Shown here in pieces: positions 24,203-33,465 of a stretch of 64,000 nucleotides of DNA (position 1 is the first letter of the stretch; each line of letters begins with the position of its first letter). Under the pieces are notes generated by a model. It had not been told where the DNA came from. It did no database searches and was given only the letters and a program-made list of their open reading frames with translations. The stretch is taken from the NCBI GenBank assembly GCA_023954715.1, contig JAGSHD010000002.1:62001-126000 (forward strand), in the 5' to 3' direction. The translations under genes and the position numbers were made by a program. Source of the DNA: Candidatus Cloacimonadota bacterium. GTDB taxonomy: Bacteria > Muiribacteriota > UBA6191.

Positions 24203-25300
24203 TTAATCTTGCTTAAGCTCTAATTTCCAGGTTGAACCTGTAACCCTGTTTCCTACAACTTTTACTTGAAAGTCAGAAAGTCTATCTATGCAAAGAAGTT
24301 TTTTTTCAGTGATCTTACCTTTTGGTTCAAAAACTTTTTTATCAGAATAATCTAACAATGAGTATCCTTCTAAGACCATATCGTAACACGCCCCCTTTTG
24401 TAGCTTATCAATAGGGAACTTTACCTCGTAATAAGAGTGAGTATATCGATCCATTCCCCCACCGAAAGCTTTAACCTTCTCAAATAGTGGCAGTCCTTCG
24501 ATGGTCACTTGACCTTTCGCTAAAAACGCTTTAGTGATCCAAACTCTAGGTCGAGTCGCATGACCTCTCTCTTTATAATCCATATCTAACTTCACTGAGA
24601 TCGATGGCTTATCTAAAGAGTTGACAACCTCATAATCTTGTAAATAAGGTAAATACATAGCCAAATTAGTTTTCATTGCCTTGAAGTATGCCTTTGAAGG
24701 AGCATCTTTAATTGTGAAATGTTTTGCCTCTCCCCAATGCCAATCAACTAAAGAAACCTTTCCTGCTTCAATTTTAATATCTTTCAATATAGTATTTCTT
24801 AAGTCTTTCTTTTTTCTCTTTCGGCCTTGACTAGCATTATACGAAAGTCTAAAGTTGTAAGTGCCTGCATCCAATTCTTGCTCACCAACATACACCGATG
24901 CTCTAACTTTACGCTTTTTGTTCCCTCTAGTTAAAGCTGCCCCTAAAAAACCAAATGCTGCAACAGCAACTGGATTGATATCCTTCTCAACTTTATCTAC
25001 TCTAGTTACGAAAGAATCTTTTAATGATAAATTTAAAGTAAATCCTTCAAATCGTGGATCTGTAACATCCTCAATTTTGATTGTCTTTGGTGCCTTATCA
25101 TGCCATTCATGCATCAGATAAAAAACAGCTAAACCTTTATTGGTCCGCTTTCCTTTACGAATCTTTCTAGCTAATTTGTTTTTTTGGACACGGGCTTTTA
25201 ACACCTCTATATCCTTACTGCCTAAATTAGATTTATTGGGTCTTGCTTCTGCTGAATTTAACGCTATTAACATTGATATCGCAATTAAAAATATTCTCAT
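24203..25300 (-). CDS. Secreted protein, tandem paralogue
   Basis: 365 residues, family unknown. MRIFLIAISMLIALNSAEA is a Sec signal peptide. The mature N-terminus is very basic (NKLARKIRKGKRTNKG). Then come a GLAVFYLMHEW strand, a DAGTYNFRLSY segment with a Lys/Arg loop, WHWGEAKHF, and a C-terminal half ending CYDMVLEGYS ... GSTWKLELKQD, parallel to the neighbour at 23137. SD AAGGA is before the ATG. The two form a small operon, probably from tandem duplication followed by strong divergence. Confidence 0.75.
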   Translation of the reverse strand: MRIFLIAISMLIALNSAEARPNKSNLGSKDIEVLKARVQKNKLARKIRKGKRTNKGLAVFYLMHEWHDKAPKTIKIEDVTDPRFEGFTLNLSLKDSFVTRVDKVEKDINPVAVAAFGFLGAALTRGNKKRKVRASVYVGEQELDAGTYNFRLSYNASQGRKRKKKDLRNTILKDIKIEAGKVSLVDWHWGEAKHFTIKDAPSKAYFKAMKTNLAMYLPYLQDYEVVNSLDKPSISVKLDMDYKERGHATRPRVWITKAFLAKGQVTIEGLPLFEKVKAFGGGMDRYTHSYYEVKFPIDKLQKGACYDMVLEGYSLLDYSDKKVFEPKGKITEKKLLCIDRLSDFQVKVVGNRVTGSTWKLELKQD

Positions 25301-25418
25301 GGTGTTTCCTTTTTATTGTACATGAATTTTTTGGGCGATTGTAACAACTGAACCACACTTTAGCAATCACTATCTTTTTAAATAATAAACAAAGAAAATA
25401 AAACTAAGCTATCGCATT

Positions 25419-26582
25419 TTACATCGCTATCTCTTCAATAATTTGTTTAAAGATTTCAACTCCAACGATTAAAGCTTCTTCTTCAAAATCAAATGTGGAG
25501 CAATGATGGGGAGAGTACTCTAGATTTTCTCCGCCAACTCCTAGTAAAAAATAACATCCTGGTACTTCTTGTAAAAAGTAGGCTACATCTTCTCCACCCA
25601 TACCAAGTCCGTCTTCAATGATTCCTTCTTTTCCTACAATTCCATTGGCAATTTTTGCTACTAAATCAGTAGCGTCTTCATCGTTTTGAATCGCTGGATA
25701 TCCTTCGATCAACTCAAAGTCAATTTTACAATTATGCTCTTGCTCTAAGGCTTTGACTTTATTAGATATTTTCAACATAATCAAATCTCGTGATTTGATG
25801 CTTAATGTTCTAAGCGTACCACCAAGCGTACATGTATCATCAATTACATTAAAGCTTTTACCCGAATGAATACTGGTAAATGTTAAAACAGCACTATCTA
25901 AAGCATTTAGACTTCTTGCCATCATTACTTGGACATCATTTATAAACTGTGTTGCTAAAATGATAGGCTCTACACATTGGTAAGGTCGAGCTCCATGACC
26001 ACCTTTACCAACAATTTTAATCTTAAACTCATCACAAAATGAAGACCCAATCCCTTTTTTTAATCCTAATACATAGGATGGTATTCGGTTAGCTATATGT
26101 AGACCAAAAACTTGAGATACCTTTGGGTTTTCTAAAACCCCTTCGGCTACCATTACTTTCGCTCCACCTGACTTTTCTTCAGCAGGTTGAAAAACAAACT
26201 TAACTGGGCGCGTTAACTGATCTTGGTTTTCTAAAAGCCAAAACAAAGTTGTCAAAGCTATAGCCATATGAGCATCATGGCCACAGGCATGCATATGGCC
26301 TGGGTGAGTTGAACAATAATCAAAAGTGTTTTCTTCGTGAATTTCAAGAGCATCCATATCTGCCCGAAACATTAATGCATCTTGTTTAATCTCTTTGCCA
26401 ATGGTAACAGCTAATCCTGTCTTAGCATAAGTCTCATAAGATAAACCACGCTCATCAAGCAACTTTTTTATCAGTTTGGATGTTTCAAACTCTTGAAAAT
26501 ATAACTCTGGAATTTTATGAAACTGTCTACGCAAGCCAATTAATTCTTCATATCGATTTTTTATCTCATCTGATACTTTCAC
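25419..26582 (-). CDS. M20 family amidohydrolase (M20D, HipO-like)
   Basis: 387 residues. Metal-dependent hydrolase of N-acyl amino acids or related amides. Motifs: LRRQFHKIPELYFQE, FRADMDALEI, MHACGHDAHM (metal ligands), FQPAEEKSGGAKVM (catalytic Glu pair), GKGGHGARP (dimer-domain His) and a C-terminal MGGEDVAYFLQEVPG. These place it with hippurate/indole-acetyl-amino-acid hydrolases. The start is GTG, with SD AGGGG 5 nt upstream. It ends 396 nt from the GFA gene start region and follows it directly; substrate unknown. Confidence 0.92.
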   Translation of the reverse strand: MKVSDEIKNRYEELIGLRRQFHKIPELYFQEFETSKLIKKLLDERGLSYETYAKTGLAVTIGKEIKQDALMFRADMDALEIHEENTFDYCSTHPGHMHACGHDAHMAIALTTLFWLLENQDQLTRPVKFVFQPAEEKSGGAKVMVAEGVLENPKVSQVFGLHIANRIPSYVLGLKKGIGSSFCDEFKIKIVGKGGHGARPYQCVEPIILATQFINDVQVMMARSLNALDSAVLTFTSIHSGKSFNVIDDTCTLGGTLRTLSIKSRDLIMLKISNKVKALEQEHNCKIDFELIEGYPAIQNDEDATDLVAKIANGIVGKEGIIEDGLGMGGEDVAYFLQEVPGCYFLLGVGGENLEYSPHHCSTFDFEEEALIVGVEIFKQIIEEIAM

Positions 26583-26597
26583 TTTTTCCCCTAATTT

Positions 26598-27002
26598 TTA
26601 TGCAAACTCTGCAAAGACTTCTGCGCCAGTTTTATTTGTGGTTTCGTTAGAAAAACAATAATACGATGGCTGCTGATCCACAAAGATTTGATAGTCAAAG
26701 TCAAAATCCATATTTTGGCCATCAAACAATCCTACTGGAACAATATACATTTGATTTAACTTCAACCGATAAAACAAATGAGTCCCACAATAACCACAGA
26801 ATCCTCTTTGAGCCCATTCTGATGAATCATATACACTGATAAAATCGCCACTCAATTTAGCTGCCGTACCACACTCTACAGCCATTAGAGGGCCGCCACC
26901 CCATGTTCTGCATGTATTGCAGTGACAGGCTCCCACATTTAACTCAACTTTATTAAACTCTAGTTTTGATTTTTTACATAAACAAGTGACTTCAATAGCC
27001 AT
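26598..27002 (-). CDS. GFA/CENP-V family zinc protein
   Basis: 134 residues. It carries the GFA fold's Cys sets for two zinc sites: CLC near the N-terminus, ACHCNTCRTWGGGP and GFCGYCGTHLFYRL. Founding members bind S-hydroxymethylglutathione, but many homologues have other or unknown roles. The organism makes glutathione, so a thiol-adduct role is possible. The start is ATG at 27002, with GGAG 6 nt before; an upstream TTG at 27014 is not used here. It is 15 nt upstream of the M20 gene and probably cotranscribed. Confidence 0.9.
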   Translation of the reverse strand: MAIEVTCLCKKSKLEFNKVELNVGACHCNTCRTWGGGPLMAVECGTAAKLSGDFISVYDSSEWAQRGFCGYCGTHLFYRLKLNQMYIVPVGLFDGQNMDFDFDYQIFVDQQPSYYCFSNETTNKTGAEVFAEFA

Positions 27003-27029
27003 TTTATTCTCCAATCTTAATTAAACAAA

Positions 27030-27064
27030 ACGCCTTCAATTATCATTGTAACAATTGAAGGCGT
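27030..27064. terminator. Second hairpin after the ATP-grasp gene
   Basis: ACGCCTTCAATT pairs with AATTGAAGGCGT (12 bp, 11-nt loop). It lies between the ATP-grasp terminator and the GFA gene and is nearly symmetrical, so it could back up termination. Confidence 0.55.
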
Positions 27065-27082
27065 ATTTTAAATTCGCAAAAA

Positions 27083-27116
27083 AACTGTCCTACCCTATAT
27101 GAAGGGTAGTTCAGAA
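27083..27116 (-). terminator. Terminator of the ATP-grasp gene
   Basis: On the minus strand CTG-AA-CTACCCT pairs with AGGGTAG-GA-CAG (internal loop), followed by seven T. It starts just after the stop codon. Confidence 0.75.
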
Positions 27117-27123
27117 TAATGCT

Positions 27124-28545
27124 TTATTTAGTAAGGACTGTCTTTAAATAGTCTTTAGCATTTGGTCTAAATGTTGTTTCCATCATATCTTTATAATAGT
27201 TAAAAAATTGACCTTTTTCATGATCTGGAAAGTCTGAATGCTCCATAGCGAACTCGATAATTCTATCAAAGTGCTTATCGTAAAACTCAATCATTTTATC
27301 ATCAATGTTTTTGAAGTTTGTATCGCAATATTCTTCAAACTTTTTAGGCTCAAAATATTTTTCATTCATTTCACAAATGTAATCATATTTAGCTTGCTGA
27401 GAAGTCTTTGGGTTCATGAATACTTTTGTATACTTTTCTTGATCTAAATCAGTTCTCATATTCTTCTTAGAAACACCGATAAAACTCATCCACTTAACTA
27501 AAGAACAAATCAACCATGGGAAATGAGTATGTAAAGAAGTAAAGTTACTATCAGGACATGCATTTGCAAAATCAATAGGATAAATCACGTTATCTTTAAC
27601 TAGACACTCAAAAGAGTTGTAAGTCCATCTATGATAAGAGTTAATAAACTGAACGTAATTTTTTATTCTTTCATATAGTTTAGGATCTACTACTGGCTTA
27701 ACAGGAGCATAATGCTGGTGCAATGGTGCATCCGGTTGAAAAGTCATAGGCATAATCATTGGACCTATTCCCATACATCGAATAAATGTATCATAGTTTT
27801 CTACAGCTTCTTGGATATGAAATACCTTTCCACCTGTTTGATCATATTGCTTATACAACTGATCAAGGTTATCAATTTTAAAAACGTCTGATCCACCACC
27901 ACCAAAAGCTTTCTTTAGAAATACAGGATATTGATTGTTAAAATGTTTTTCCATTGAATCTGCTAAATAATTGTTTTGCGGATAAAATTGTTGACGTAAT
28001 TCATTTGATTTTGAAAGATGTGCTCTTGTTCGATCCATTGCTTTTTTTACAGCCGCTAAATCAACTGTTTTTCTTGCTGGATCCCAACCAAACTTAGTAT
28101 GTTTCGTGATTAAAGATTGCTCGTATTTCCAAAGGTCTTCTGTCCACTGCTCTTGCGTATATGGCTGAAAATCTGGCAATAATACAGTTGTAGGAAATCG
28201 ATCTTTCGGGTGCATTGCTCTTGCCATTAAATCGTAAGTAGAATGCTTATCTAAATTTGAAAAAGTCAATGAACTATTTGCAATAGAAACACCACAGTTT
28301 TGAGCTGATTGCCCCCAACACTTATAAAAATCGTTCCAGTGGATTGTTCTGTCGATTACAACATCAGCTTTATCTCTTAAATCTGAACCACATAAAATTG
28401 GATCTGCTTTAACTCTGCCTAATTCAATTTCGTATTTTTTACCTTTGTAACTAATCTCTGGATTAAGAAATTTTACAAACTCCTGCATTGCATAACGCAT
28501 GCTCCAATCTTGAGAAGCCATAATACTAATTTTTACTTTGTTCAT
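27124..28545 (-). CDS. ATP-grasp family protein, function unknown
   Basis: 473 residues, soluble. The centre shows ATP-grasp features: [19 protein letters not shown] (nucleotide-binding Lys and Gly-rich loop), [20 protein letters not shown], then [17 protein letters not shown], where acidic and Asn residues would bind Mg. ATP-grasp enzymes ligate a carboxylate to an amine or thiol through an acyl-phosphate. The N-terminal third ([16 protein letters not shown], then [15 protein letters not shown]) would be the pre-ATP-grasp domain. I cannot name the substrate. SD GGAAAG precedes the ATG. It is monocistronic, with two hairpins after it. Confidence 0.8.
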   Translation of the reverse strand: MNKVKISIMASQDWSMRYAMQEFVKFLNPEISYKGKKYEIELGRVKADPILCGSDLRDKADVVIDRTIHWNDFYKCWGQSAQNCGVSIANSSLTFSNLDKHSTYDLMARAMHPKDRFPTTVLLPDFQPYTQEQWTEDLWKYEQSLITKHTKFGWDPARKTVDLAAVKKAMDRTRAHLSKSNELRQQFYPQNNYLADSMEKHFNNQYPVFLKKAFGGGGSDVFKIDNLDQLYKQYDQTGGKVFHIQEAVENYDTFIRCMGIGPMIMPMTFQPDAPLHQHYAPVKPVVDPKLYERIKNYVQFINSYHRWTYNSFECLVKDNVIYPIDFANACPDSNFTSLHTHFPWLICSLVKWMSFIGVSKKNMRTDLDQEKYTKVFMNPKTSQQAKYDYICEMNEKYFEPKKFEEYCDTNFKNIDDKMIEFYDKHFDRIIEFAMEHSDFPDHEKGQFFNYYKDMMETTFRPNAKDYLKTVLTK

Positions 28546-28611
28546 TTCGCTTTCCTTCGCATTTTAAAACTTGTAACCAAACTGTTAATTTAACTTTGAT
28601 GATAAGCTAAA

Positions 28612-28632
28612 AACTACAATAAAATTGTAGTT
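28612..28632 (-). terminator. Hairpin after the 28723 gene, probable terminator
   Basis: AACTACAAT/ATTGTAGTT (9 bp, 3-nt loop), followed on the minus strand by TTTTT-like sequence. It lies 91 nt downstream of the 28723 stop. Confidence 0.5.
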
Positions 28633-28722
28633 CTACATTTCGCAAAGAAGTATATTATTTATAGATGCAAAGAGTCAAAATTTATTAAAGTTTATTTCTA
28701 AAACTTGAGCTCCTAGAGAACT

Positions 28723-29619
28723 TTATTTTTCAACCCAAAAAATTTGTGTGTTGCGAGAAGGATTTTCTTCGGTAATCTGAAAACAAATCAATCTCTTTTT
28801 AGGAGTCTCTAGTACTGCTAAAACTTGAGCTTTGGCTCTAAAGTCCACATTGCTATGTGGCATATCCGGTCGTCTATCCTCCGGTTTTACTCCCTCAATC
28901 ATTGTTTGAATACTTGCCAAAGACTGATACAAAGCAGACAGTTGAGAGTAGCTTGCTAAAAACCCTAAACTCTCCATCGAAAAAACATCATATCCGATTC
29001 TTTTTAAATCGTGTCTATTTAAAGAGGATTCGCATCCACAAGACAAATCACTCAAACCACTAATTCGATCTTGATGATCTGAAGCTGTTAGATATTTTAA
29101 TCGGTTTTGAATCTCTTTCTCGCTGGCTTTTAAAACTAAAATTTGTTTTTTATCTAAATGATCTAATGGATCTTTATTGTCTTCTTCAAGAATGCTTAAA
29201 TGCTCTGAACGAATATCTTTACCATCCATTTTAACAGTGGCAAAATACCTCTTTATAGACCCCAATCTACCAAAAATTAAGTCTTTCGCTCCAGCTATCA
29301 AATACGCCCCTCGATTTAGTTTAGAGTCTAATACTAAATTATACTCTCCTATATTTGCACTTAGGTACTTTGCCACTTCAAACTCACAAGTTTCAGAAGT
29401 TGAAAATTGAAACAATAGTATTTCAATGCGATTGCTGTAAATAAAATCACCCAAAATCATGTCTAAAGCACCCAAAAAACCAGCATCCACGTGGGCTTGC
29501 TCATTATAAAAAATACTTACTGGAGTTTTATCTCGTATTTCTTCTATACTTTTTAAGAGTTCATTACTTTTATTGTCAATTTCAATGGAGTCTACAAAAC
29601 TTTTTATTATGGGGTGCAT
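28723..29619 (-). CDS. Unknown protein, possibly inactive ClpP/SDH-like fold
   Basis: 298 residues, soluble. FLGALDMILGDFIYSNRIEILLFQFST followed by a helix, then YNLVLDSKLNRGAYLIAGAKDLIFGRLGSI, resembles the order of beta-alpha units in ClpP/SppA/SDH proteins. There the strand after the helix reaches KAxSAG and GADEI motifs. The Ser expected before the AG helix is replaced (KLNRGAY), so a protease role is doubtful. The C-terminal third is beta-rich. It follows the SPL-like gene by 10 nt, third in its operon. The fold suggestion is tentative. Confidence 0.65.
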   Translation of the reverse strand: MHPIIKSFVDSIEIDNKSNELLKSIEEIRDKTPVSIFYNEQAHVDAGFLGALDMILGDFIYSNRIEILLFQFSTSETCEFEVAKYLSANIGEYNLVLDSKLNRGAYLIAGAKDLIFGRLGSIKRYFATVKMDGKDIRSEHLSILEEDNKDPLDHLDKKQILVLKASEKEIQNRLKYLTASDHQDRISGLSDLSCGCESSLNRHDLKRIGYDVFSMESLGFLASYSQLSALYQSLASIQTMIEGVKPEDRRPDMPHSNVDFRAKAQVLAVLETPKKRLICFQITEENPSRNTQIFWVEK

Positions 29620-29629
29620 CTTTTTTGTC

Positions 29630-30718
29630 CTATAATCGATTAGTTAAATAACGATTTACGTCATGAACATCTTTTGGTACAAAATGTTTATGTTTTTTCC
29701 AGTGAGAAGCTTTTTCAACGCAAGCATAAGAGGCAAGCTCTGCATCAAACTGATTTAATTTAGAATATACTAAGTGATACATTTCGTCTCGAATATGTTT
29801 AGGATACCTATATTTTTTATCTACTCCTAAAACAAACTCTTCATCAAAAATAGTTTGTCCAGGAAACCTCTGTCGAACAATTTTTGCAAGTCCCGGGTTT
29901 GATCTTAAAATCCCCACATGAAACCAAGTAATTTCACCCGCTTTAAAACGAGATGATATGGTATCGATCAACTCTGTATAGGCCTCTTGCCAACCTTCAA
30001 AATAAATCATAGGATCAATGTTAAAACAAACTTTATATCCATGATCTAATACTTTTCTAGCTGCGTCTAAACGCTCTTCTAAGCTTGCTGTCTGTAGCTC
30101 TATTTTTTTTACTACATCGCTAGGATTCAAAGAAAAAGATACTACTGTTCTACCGTTTGACTCAATACCTAAAAGCGGTTCAATATTATTCGATTTCGTT
30201 TTTAACTCTAAATATAAGTGTTTTGATTTAGCGAAAAACTCCACCAAATACTTATTTTGATTAAAAATATGATCTAAAGCCAAGCTATCTGCTATCTCTC
30301 CCGTGCAAATCCTTGTTTTCTCAGTTAAAGAGTTATCATATTCCACCAAAGAACTAAAAATTTCATCTAAATTACAATGTACTTGCATCACTGGATTAGA
30401 CAAAACCGACTGTAAAATACAATAAGTACAATTAAACACACAATTCGACTGTAGATTAATTGTATGTAAATTACAGCACATATAACATTCAGGGCTTCTA
30501 GCTGGGCAGAATTTTACAAACTGTCCTTTATAGTTATTGAGATACAATATTTTTTTTCCACTTTGAATTCTATCTTTCATAGAGTCATCATTTACAAACT
30601 CTAAAACCTCTTCTTTAGAAGATACCTCAACAATCTGTATATCTGGAAAATACTCTTTTACATGATTAACTGTAGTAAAATCTGTAACTTCTTTGTCTAT
30701 AAATATTCGTTCAAACAT
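29630..30718 (-). CDS. Spore photoproduct lyase family radical SAM protein
   Basis: 362 residues. The 4Fe-4S/SAM site is the Cx3Cx2C in NCVFNCTYCILQ. ECYMCCNLHT before it, TGEIADSLALD, LELKTKSNNIEPLL and SLNPSDVV after it follow the SplB family closely, and the length is standard. SplB repairs the spore photoproduct thymine dimer in spore DNA. Homologues occur in non-spore-formers, where their job is unclear, and nothing else in this window suggests sporulation. The ATG at 30718 overlaps the upstream stop (TAATG) and has SD GAGG 7 nt before. It is part of a three-gene operon with the genes at 30718 and 28723. Confidence 0.85.
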   Translation of the reverse strand: MFERIFIDKEVTDFTTVNHVKEYFPDIQIVEVSSKEEVLEFVNDDSMKDRIQSGKKILYLNNYKGQFVKFCPARSPECYMCCNLHTINLQSNCVFNCTYCILQSVLSNPVMQVHCNLDEIFSSLVEYDNSLTEKTRICTGEIADSLALDHIFNQNKYLVEFFAKSKHLYLELKTKSNNIEPLLGIESNGRTVVSFSLNPSDVVKKIELQTASLEERLDAARKVLDHGYKVCFNIDPMIYFEGWQEAYTELIDTISSRFKAGEITWFHVGILRSNPGLAKIVRQRFPGQTIFDEEFVLGVDKKYRYPKHIRDEMYHLVYSKLNQFDAELASYACVEKASHWKKHKHFVPKDVHDVNRYLTNRL

Positions 30719-31629
30719 TAGCATTCCTCAAAAAAAACACGGACTTTATCTTTGTTATCTTGCATTGATAAGTTTTCAATGGTCTCATCATATTCATCCA
30801 TGCCTTCCACTTGAAACTGTATATTGATCCAAGCGTCCTCTAGGGTCTCATCTAGTTTAAGTGAGATATGTTGAGCAAAGTCCACTTGCTTTAATAAAGA
30901 GCTTCTTCTTTTTAATTCATTGATTAAGCTAGGACGAGTTAACTCATTCATCCATTGAATAAAACTACTTTTATTGTTTATCTTCTCTTGAACACACTCT
31001 CTATTCTCTTCTAGAAACTCTTCCACATCCGTTTTATTTCGACGAAAAAATGAGCCAAAGTTTTCTATGATTTTCTTTTGCATTTGAAAGTTAAACGATC
31101 CCTCTTCAAATAGATATTCAAAAAATACGTTTAATTTAAAACCAAAACTTTCCAAAAATGCAATCATTCGAAAATCAACTTTTTGTTTTAAGAGTAAGTT
31201 TAAGAGCTTCAAGTCAACTTTAGAAACTTTTTCTAGATTACTTTTTTGACTCTGAATATTTTTTGAGAAAACACTAGATTCTAAAAAACTTCCTAACTCA
31301 AAATGATCATAAACCTTTTGCCATTGAACCATATCTAATGGATGAAAGCAGCTAGTCCAGTCATAAAAATCAACGAGCCTGTTTAAGCCATCTAACACAT
31401 CAAAACTATGTACTAGAACTTGATCCGACGCGACACTTGATTTAAAGAGTCGATAATATTTATCTTCAATTTTCACATATTCTTCTATAGAAGATTCTTT
31501 TAGCTCCACATTAAAAGGAACCAAGTCAGTTAAAAGGTCTTCGTATGAGTCTATTTTACTCTTGAAATGTAATTCCATAGCTACCTTATCTAAATAATCC
31601 ATGGCTGGATTGTAAGCTCGTTTTGTCAA
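30718..31629 (-). CDS. Hypothetical helical protein coupled to the SPL-like enzyme
   Basis: 303 residues, soluble, mostly alpha-helical and rich in Phe, Leu, Glu and Lys, without a signal peptide. I do not recognise the family. An RNKTDVEEFLEENRECVQ helix and a very acidic C-terminus (VEGMDEYDETIENL) are visible. Its stop overlaps the SPL-like start by 1 nt (TAATG), so the two are translationally coupled and may form a complex or share a substrate. Confidence 0.75.
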   Translation of the reverse strand: MTKRAYNPAMDYLDKVAMELHFKSKIDSYEDLLTDLVPFNVELKESSIEEYVKIEDKYYRLFKSSVASDQVLVHSFDVLDGLNRLVDFYDWTSCFHPLDMVQWQKVYDHFELGSFLESSVFSKNIQSQKSNLEKVSKVDLKLLNLLLKQKVDFRMIAFLESFGFKLNVFFEYLFEEGSFNFQMQKKIIENFGSFFRRNKTDVEEFLEENRECVQEKINNKSSFIQWMNELTRPSLINELKRRSSLLKQVDFAQHISLKLDETLEDAWINIQFQVEGMDEYDETIENLSMQDNKDKVRVFFEEC

Positions 31630-31665
31630 AATCAGTTTAAAAACTTTTGATTTATCTTATTTATT

Positions 31666-31693
31666 TTGATCTTTTTTGGATGTTTAGTATATA
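31666..31693 (+). promoter_or_regulatory. Promoter of the barrel-protein gene
   Basis: TTGATC (31666-31671), 16 nt, TATATA (31688-31693), very similar in layout to the promoter at 7780. Confidence 0.5.
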
Positions 31694-31841
31694 CCGTATT
31701 TAGCCATTTTTGTCCATTTCAACTCATAAATGTAATTACTGGTTTAAAGACTACAGCAATCCTAGTCTAATTCCTGTTTACACCTTTAACAAAAGCGTTA
31801 AACAGATACCCTATTTTGTCGAACATAAAGGGACTATGAAA

Positions 31842-32645
31842 ATGAAATTTTGTTACATATTTATGCTTAGCCTTCTTATCCAAAGTCAAACTTTTGCTGT
31901 TGATGATTTGTTTGCTACACGTTATGGTTTGACTGGTGCAATACTTACTCCTTCTCCATTTACTAGAGAAGTGGAAGAGGGTTCACTTGCTTATTCACTT
32001 AATTTTTATGATACCACCGATCAATCTACAAATGTACGAGATAGAGCAGCAAATCATGATATAAGTTTTTCCGCTGGTGTTTTAGAAAACGTAGAGTTTG
32101 GAATCACTCAACAATATTTTAGTGGAGCTGCCAAACTTAGAAACCGAACATTGTATAGCATGAAACTTGCTTTACCATCGGACTCTATTCCTATGGCATT
32201 TTCTTTTTATACTCCTGGTACTCGTAGAGATTACTCTTCAGCTTTAGCAACTTTTGGTTGGAAAAGTTTTTACATTGGTGGCGGTACCAATTTTGGTGGA
32301 CGAAAACTGGAGCAAATCAGCTTTATTGATATGGACTCCTTTGGTACATCAATTTTTGGTGGATATCGCCTTAGAAGAGTTAAAGCAAATCGAAATTTAC
32401 AGCCTAATTTAACAGATGTTGAAGGTAGACCCGATGAAATATTTGGCTTTGCTGGTGGACAAGTCAGTTTAGGTAAAAATGTGCAATTCTTGTTTGATTA
32501 TAATGGAGATATTTTTTCTTCTGGAATTCGTTTGTCTTTAGATACTAGTACGCTACAACTAAGCTATGTATCTAGTGGGGATTACGATGATTTGTTTGGA
32601 AGAAAACAAGACAATGTCTTGGCTAGTGCACAGTATAGATTCTAA
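31842..32645 (+). CDS. Predicted outer-membrane beta-barrel protein
   Basis: 267 residues from the ATG at 31842; the frame is open to 31710, but the SD AAGGG (31828-31832) fits this start. KFCYIFMLSLLIQSQTFA is a signal peptide. The mature protein is alternating amphipathic strands (LAYSLNFYDTT, VEFGITQQYF, IPMAFSFYT, IQLSYVSS-like) ending in an aromatic strand ASAQYRF, as barrels do. TRYGLTGAILTPS resembles the start of YjbH-like barrels, but the match is short. It was presumably assembled by the Bam machinery. A DUF364-like gene follows 2 nt after. Confidence 0.75.
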   Translation: MKFCYIFMLSLLIQSQTFAVDDLFATRYGLTGAILTPSPFTREVEEGSLAYSLNFYDTTDQSTNVRDRAANHDISFSAGVLENVEFGITQQYFSGAAKLRNRTLYSMKLALPSDSIPMAFSFYTPGTRRDYSSALATFGWKSFYIGGGTNFGGRKLEQISFIDMDSFGTSIFGGYRLRRVKANRNLQPNLTDVEGRPDEIFGFAGGQVSLGKNVQFLFDYNGDIFSSGIRLSLDTSTLQLSYVSSGDYDDLFGRKQDNVLASAQYRF

Positions 32646-32647
32646 GC

Positions 32648-33388
32648 ATGGAATCACAACAACTCTCTAGCTTCTACCAAAAACTGATTCAAAATATTTC
32701 TGATGATCCTATCACCAATATAGAATACTCTGACAAATGGTGCATTGTACAAACCAAAGAATCTTCTGGTTTTGCCATGATGTGTCCCTCACATCATCCT
32801 ACTGATTTACAGTATCTAAACAAAAAGCAATCCCTCAAAGAGCTAGCATCAGAAATCTCTTCTTTTAATTTTGGGCATGCCTCCATTGCTATGGCTGCTG
32901 TTAACTGTCACTACAACTCTGATAAACAATTAAAATCTATTGATCCTAGTCTTGATATACCATCTTCTATAGATCTATGTGACTTGATTGAAACAAACTA
33001 TCTTAATAAATCAATTGTTTCTATTGGTTCTTTTGCATTTCTAAGAAGGATCAATAGCCCTCATATTAAAGTGATCGAAAAAAATCCTAAAGTAAATGAG
33101 TACCCCGATACAGCCGCAGAATACCTAATCAAAGAAGCAGACCTCGTACTCATGACAGGAGCAACACTGATTAATAAAAGTTTTGAGAGACTAAATCAGC
33201 TATCAAGAGACAAACAAGTTTTTTTAATTGGACCGAGCGTACCGTTTATCCCCGATCTTTTTAATCAAAATATAAGTCTATTTGGCTACACCATATTACA
33301 AGCACAAAACTGCTTAGCTCAAATACAACAAGGCCTAGGCAAAAAACTGTTAAGTAGTACAGCAGTGGCTAGATTAAACAACTTATAA
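32648..33388 (+). CDS. DUF364/DUF4213-like Rossmann protein
   Basis: 246 residues, soluble. The N-terminal half (IEYSDKWCIVQTKESSGFAM ... SFNFGHASIAMAAVNCHYN) resembles the enolase-like DUF4213 part. The C-terminal half (NKSIVSIGSFAFLRRI ... EADLVLMTGATLINKSFERL ... VFLIGPSVPFIPDLF) resembles the DUF364 Rossmann-like part. This family has been linked to heavy-metal or molybdenum chelation, but the function is not established. It starts 2 nt after the barrel gene and likely shares its promoter. Confidence 0.75.
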   Translation: MESQQLSSFYQKLIQNISDDPITNIEYSDKWCIVQTKESSGFAMMCPSHHPTDLQYLNKKQSLKELASEISSFNFGHASIAMAAVNCHYNSDKQLKSIDPSLDIPSSIDLCDLIETNYLNKSIVSIGSFAFLRRINSPHIKVIEKNPKVNEYPDTAAEYLIKEADLVLMTGATLINKSFERLNQLSRDKQVFLIGPSVPFIPDLFNQNISLFGYTILQAQNCLAQIQQGLGKKLLSSTAVARLNNL

Positions 33389-33420
33389 AAATATATATTC
33401 AAACTTTTTTGCTAGATAAC

Positions 33421-33460
33421 AAAAAATGCCCTTGATAGCTATACTATCAAGGGCATTTTT
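33421..33460. terminator. Bidirectional terminator between convergent genes
   Basis: AAAAATGCCCTTGATAG and CTATCAAGGGCATTTTT form a perfect 17-bp stem with a 5-nt loop. It serves the + strand gene ending at 33388 and the minus strand rocD ending at 33466. Confidence 0.93.
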
Positions 33461-33465
33461 AAAAT

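Noticed and set aside
29630-30718. Evidence for endospore formation
   Set aside because: A spore photoproduct lyase homologue alone is insufficient; no sporulation gene is in the window.
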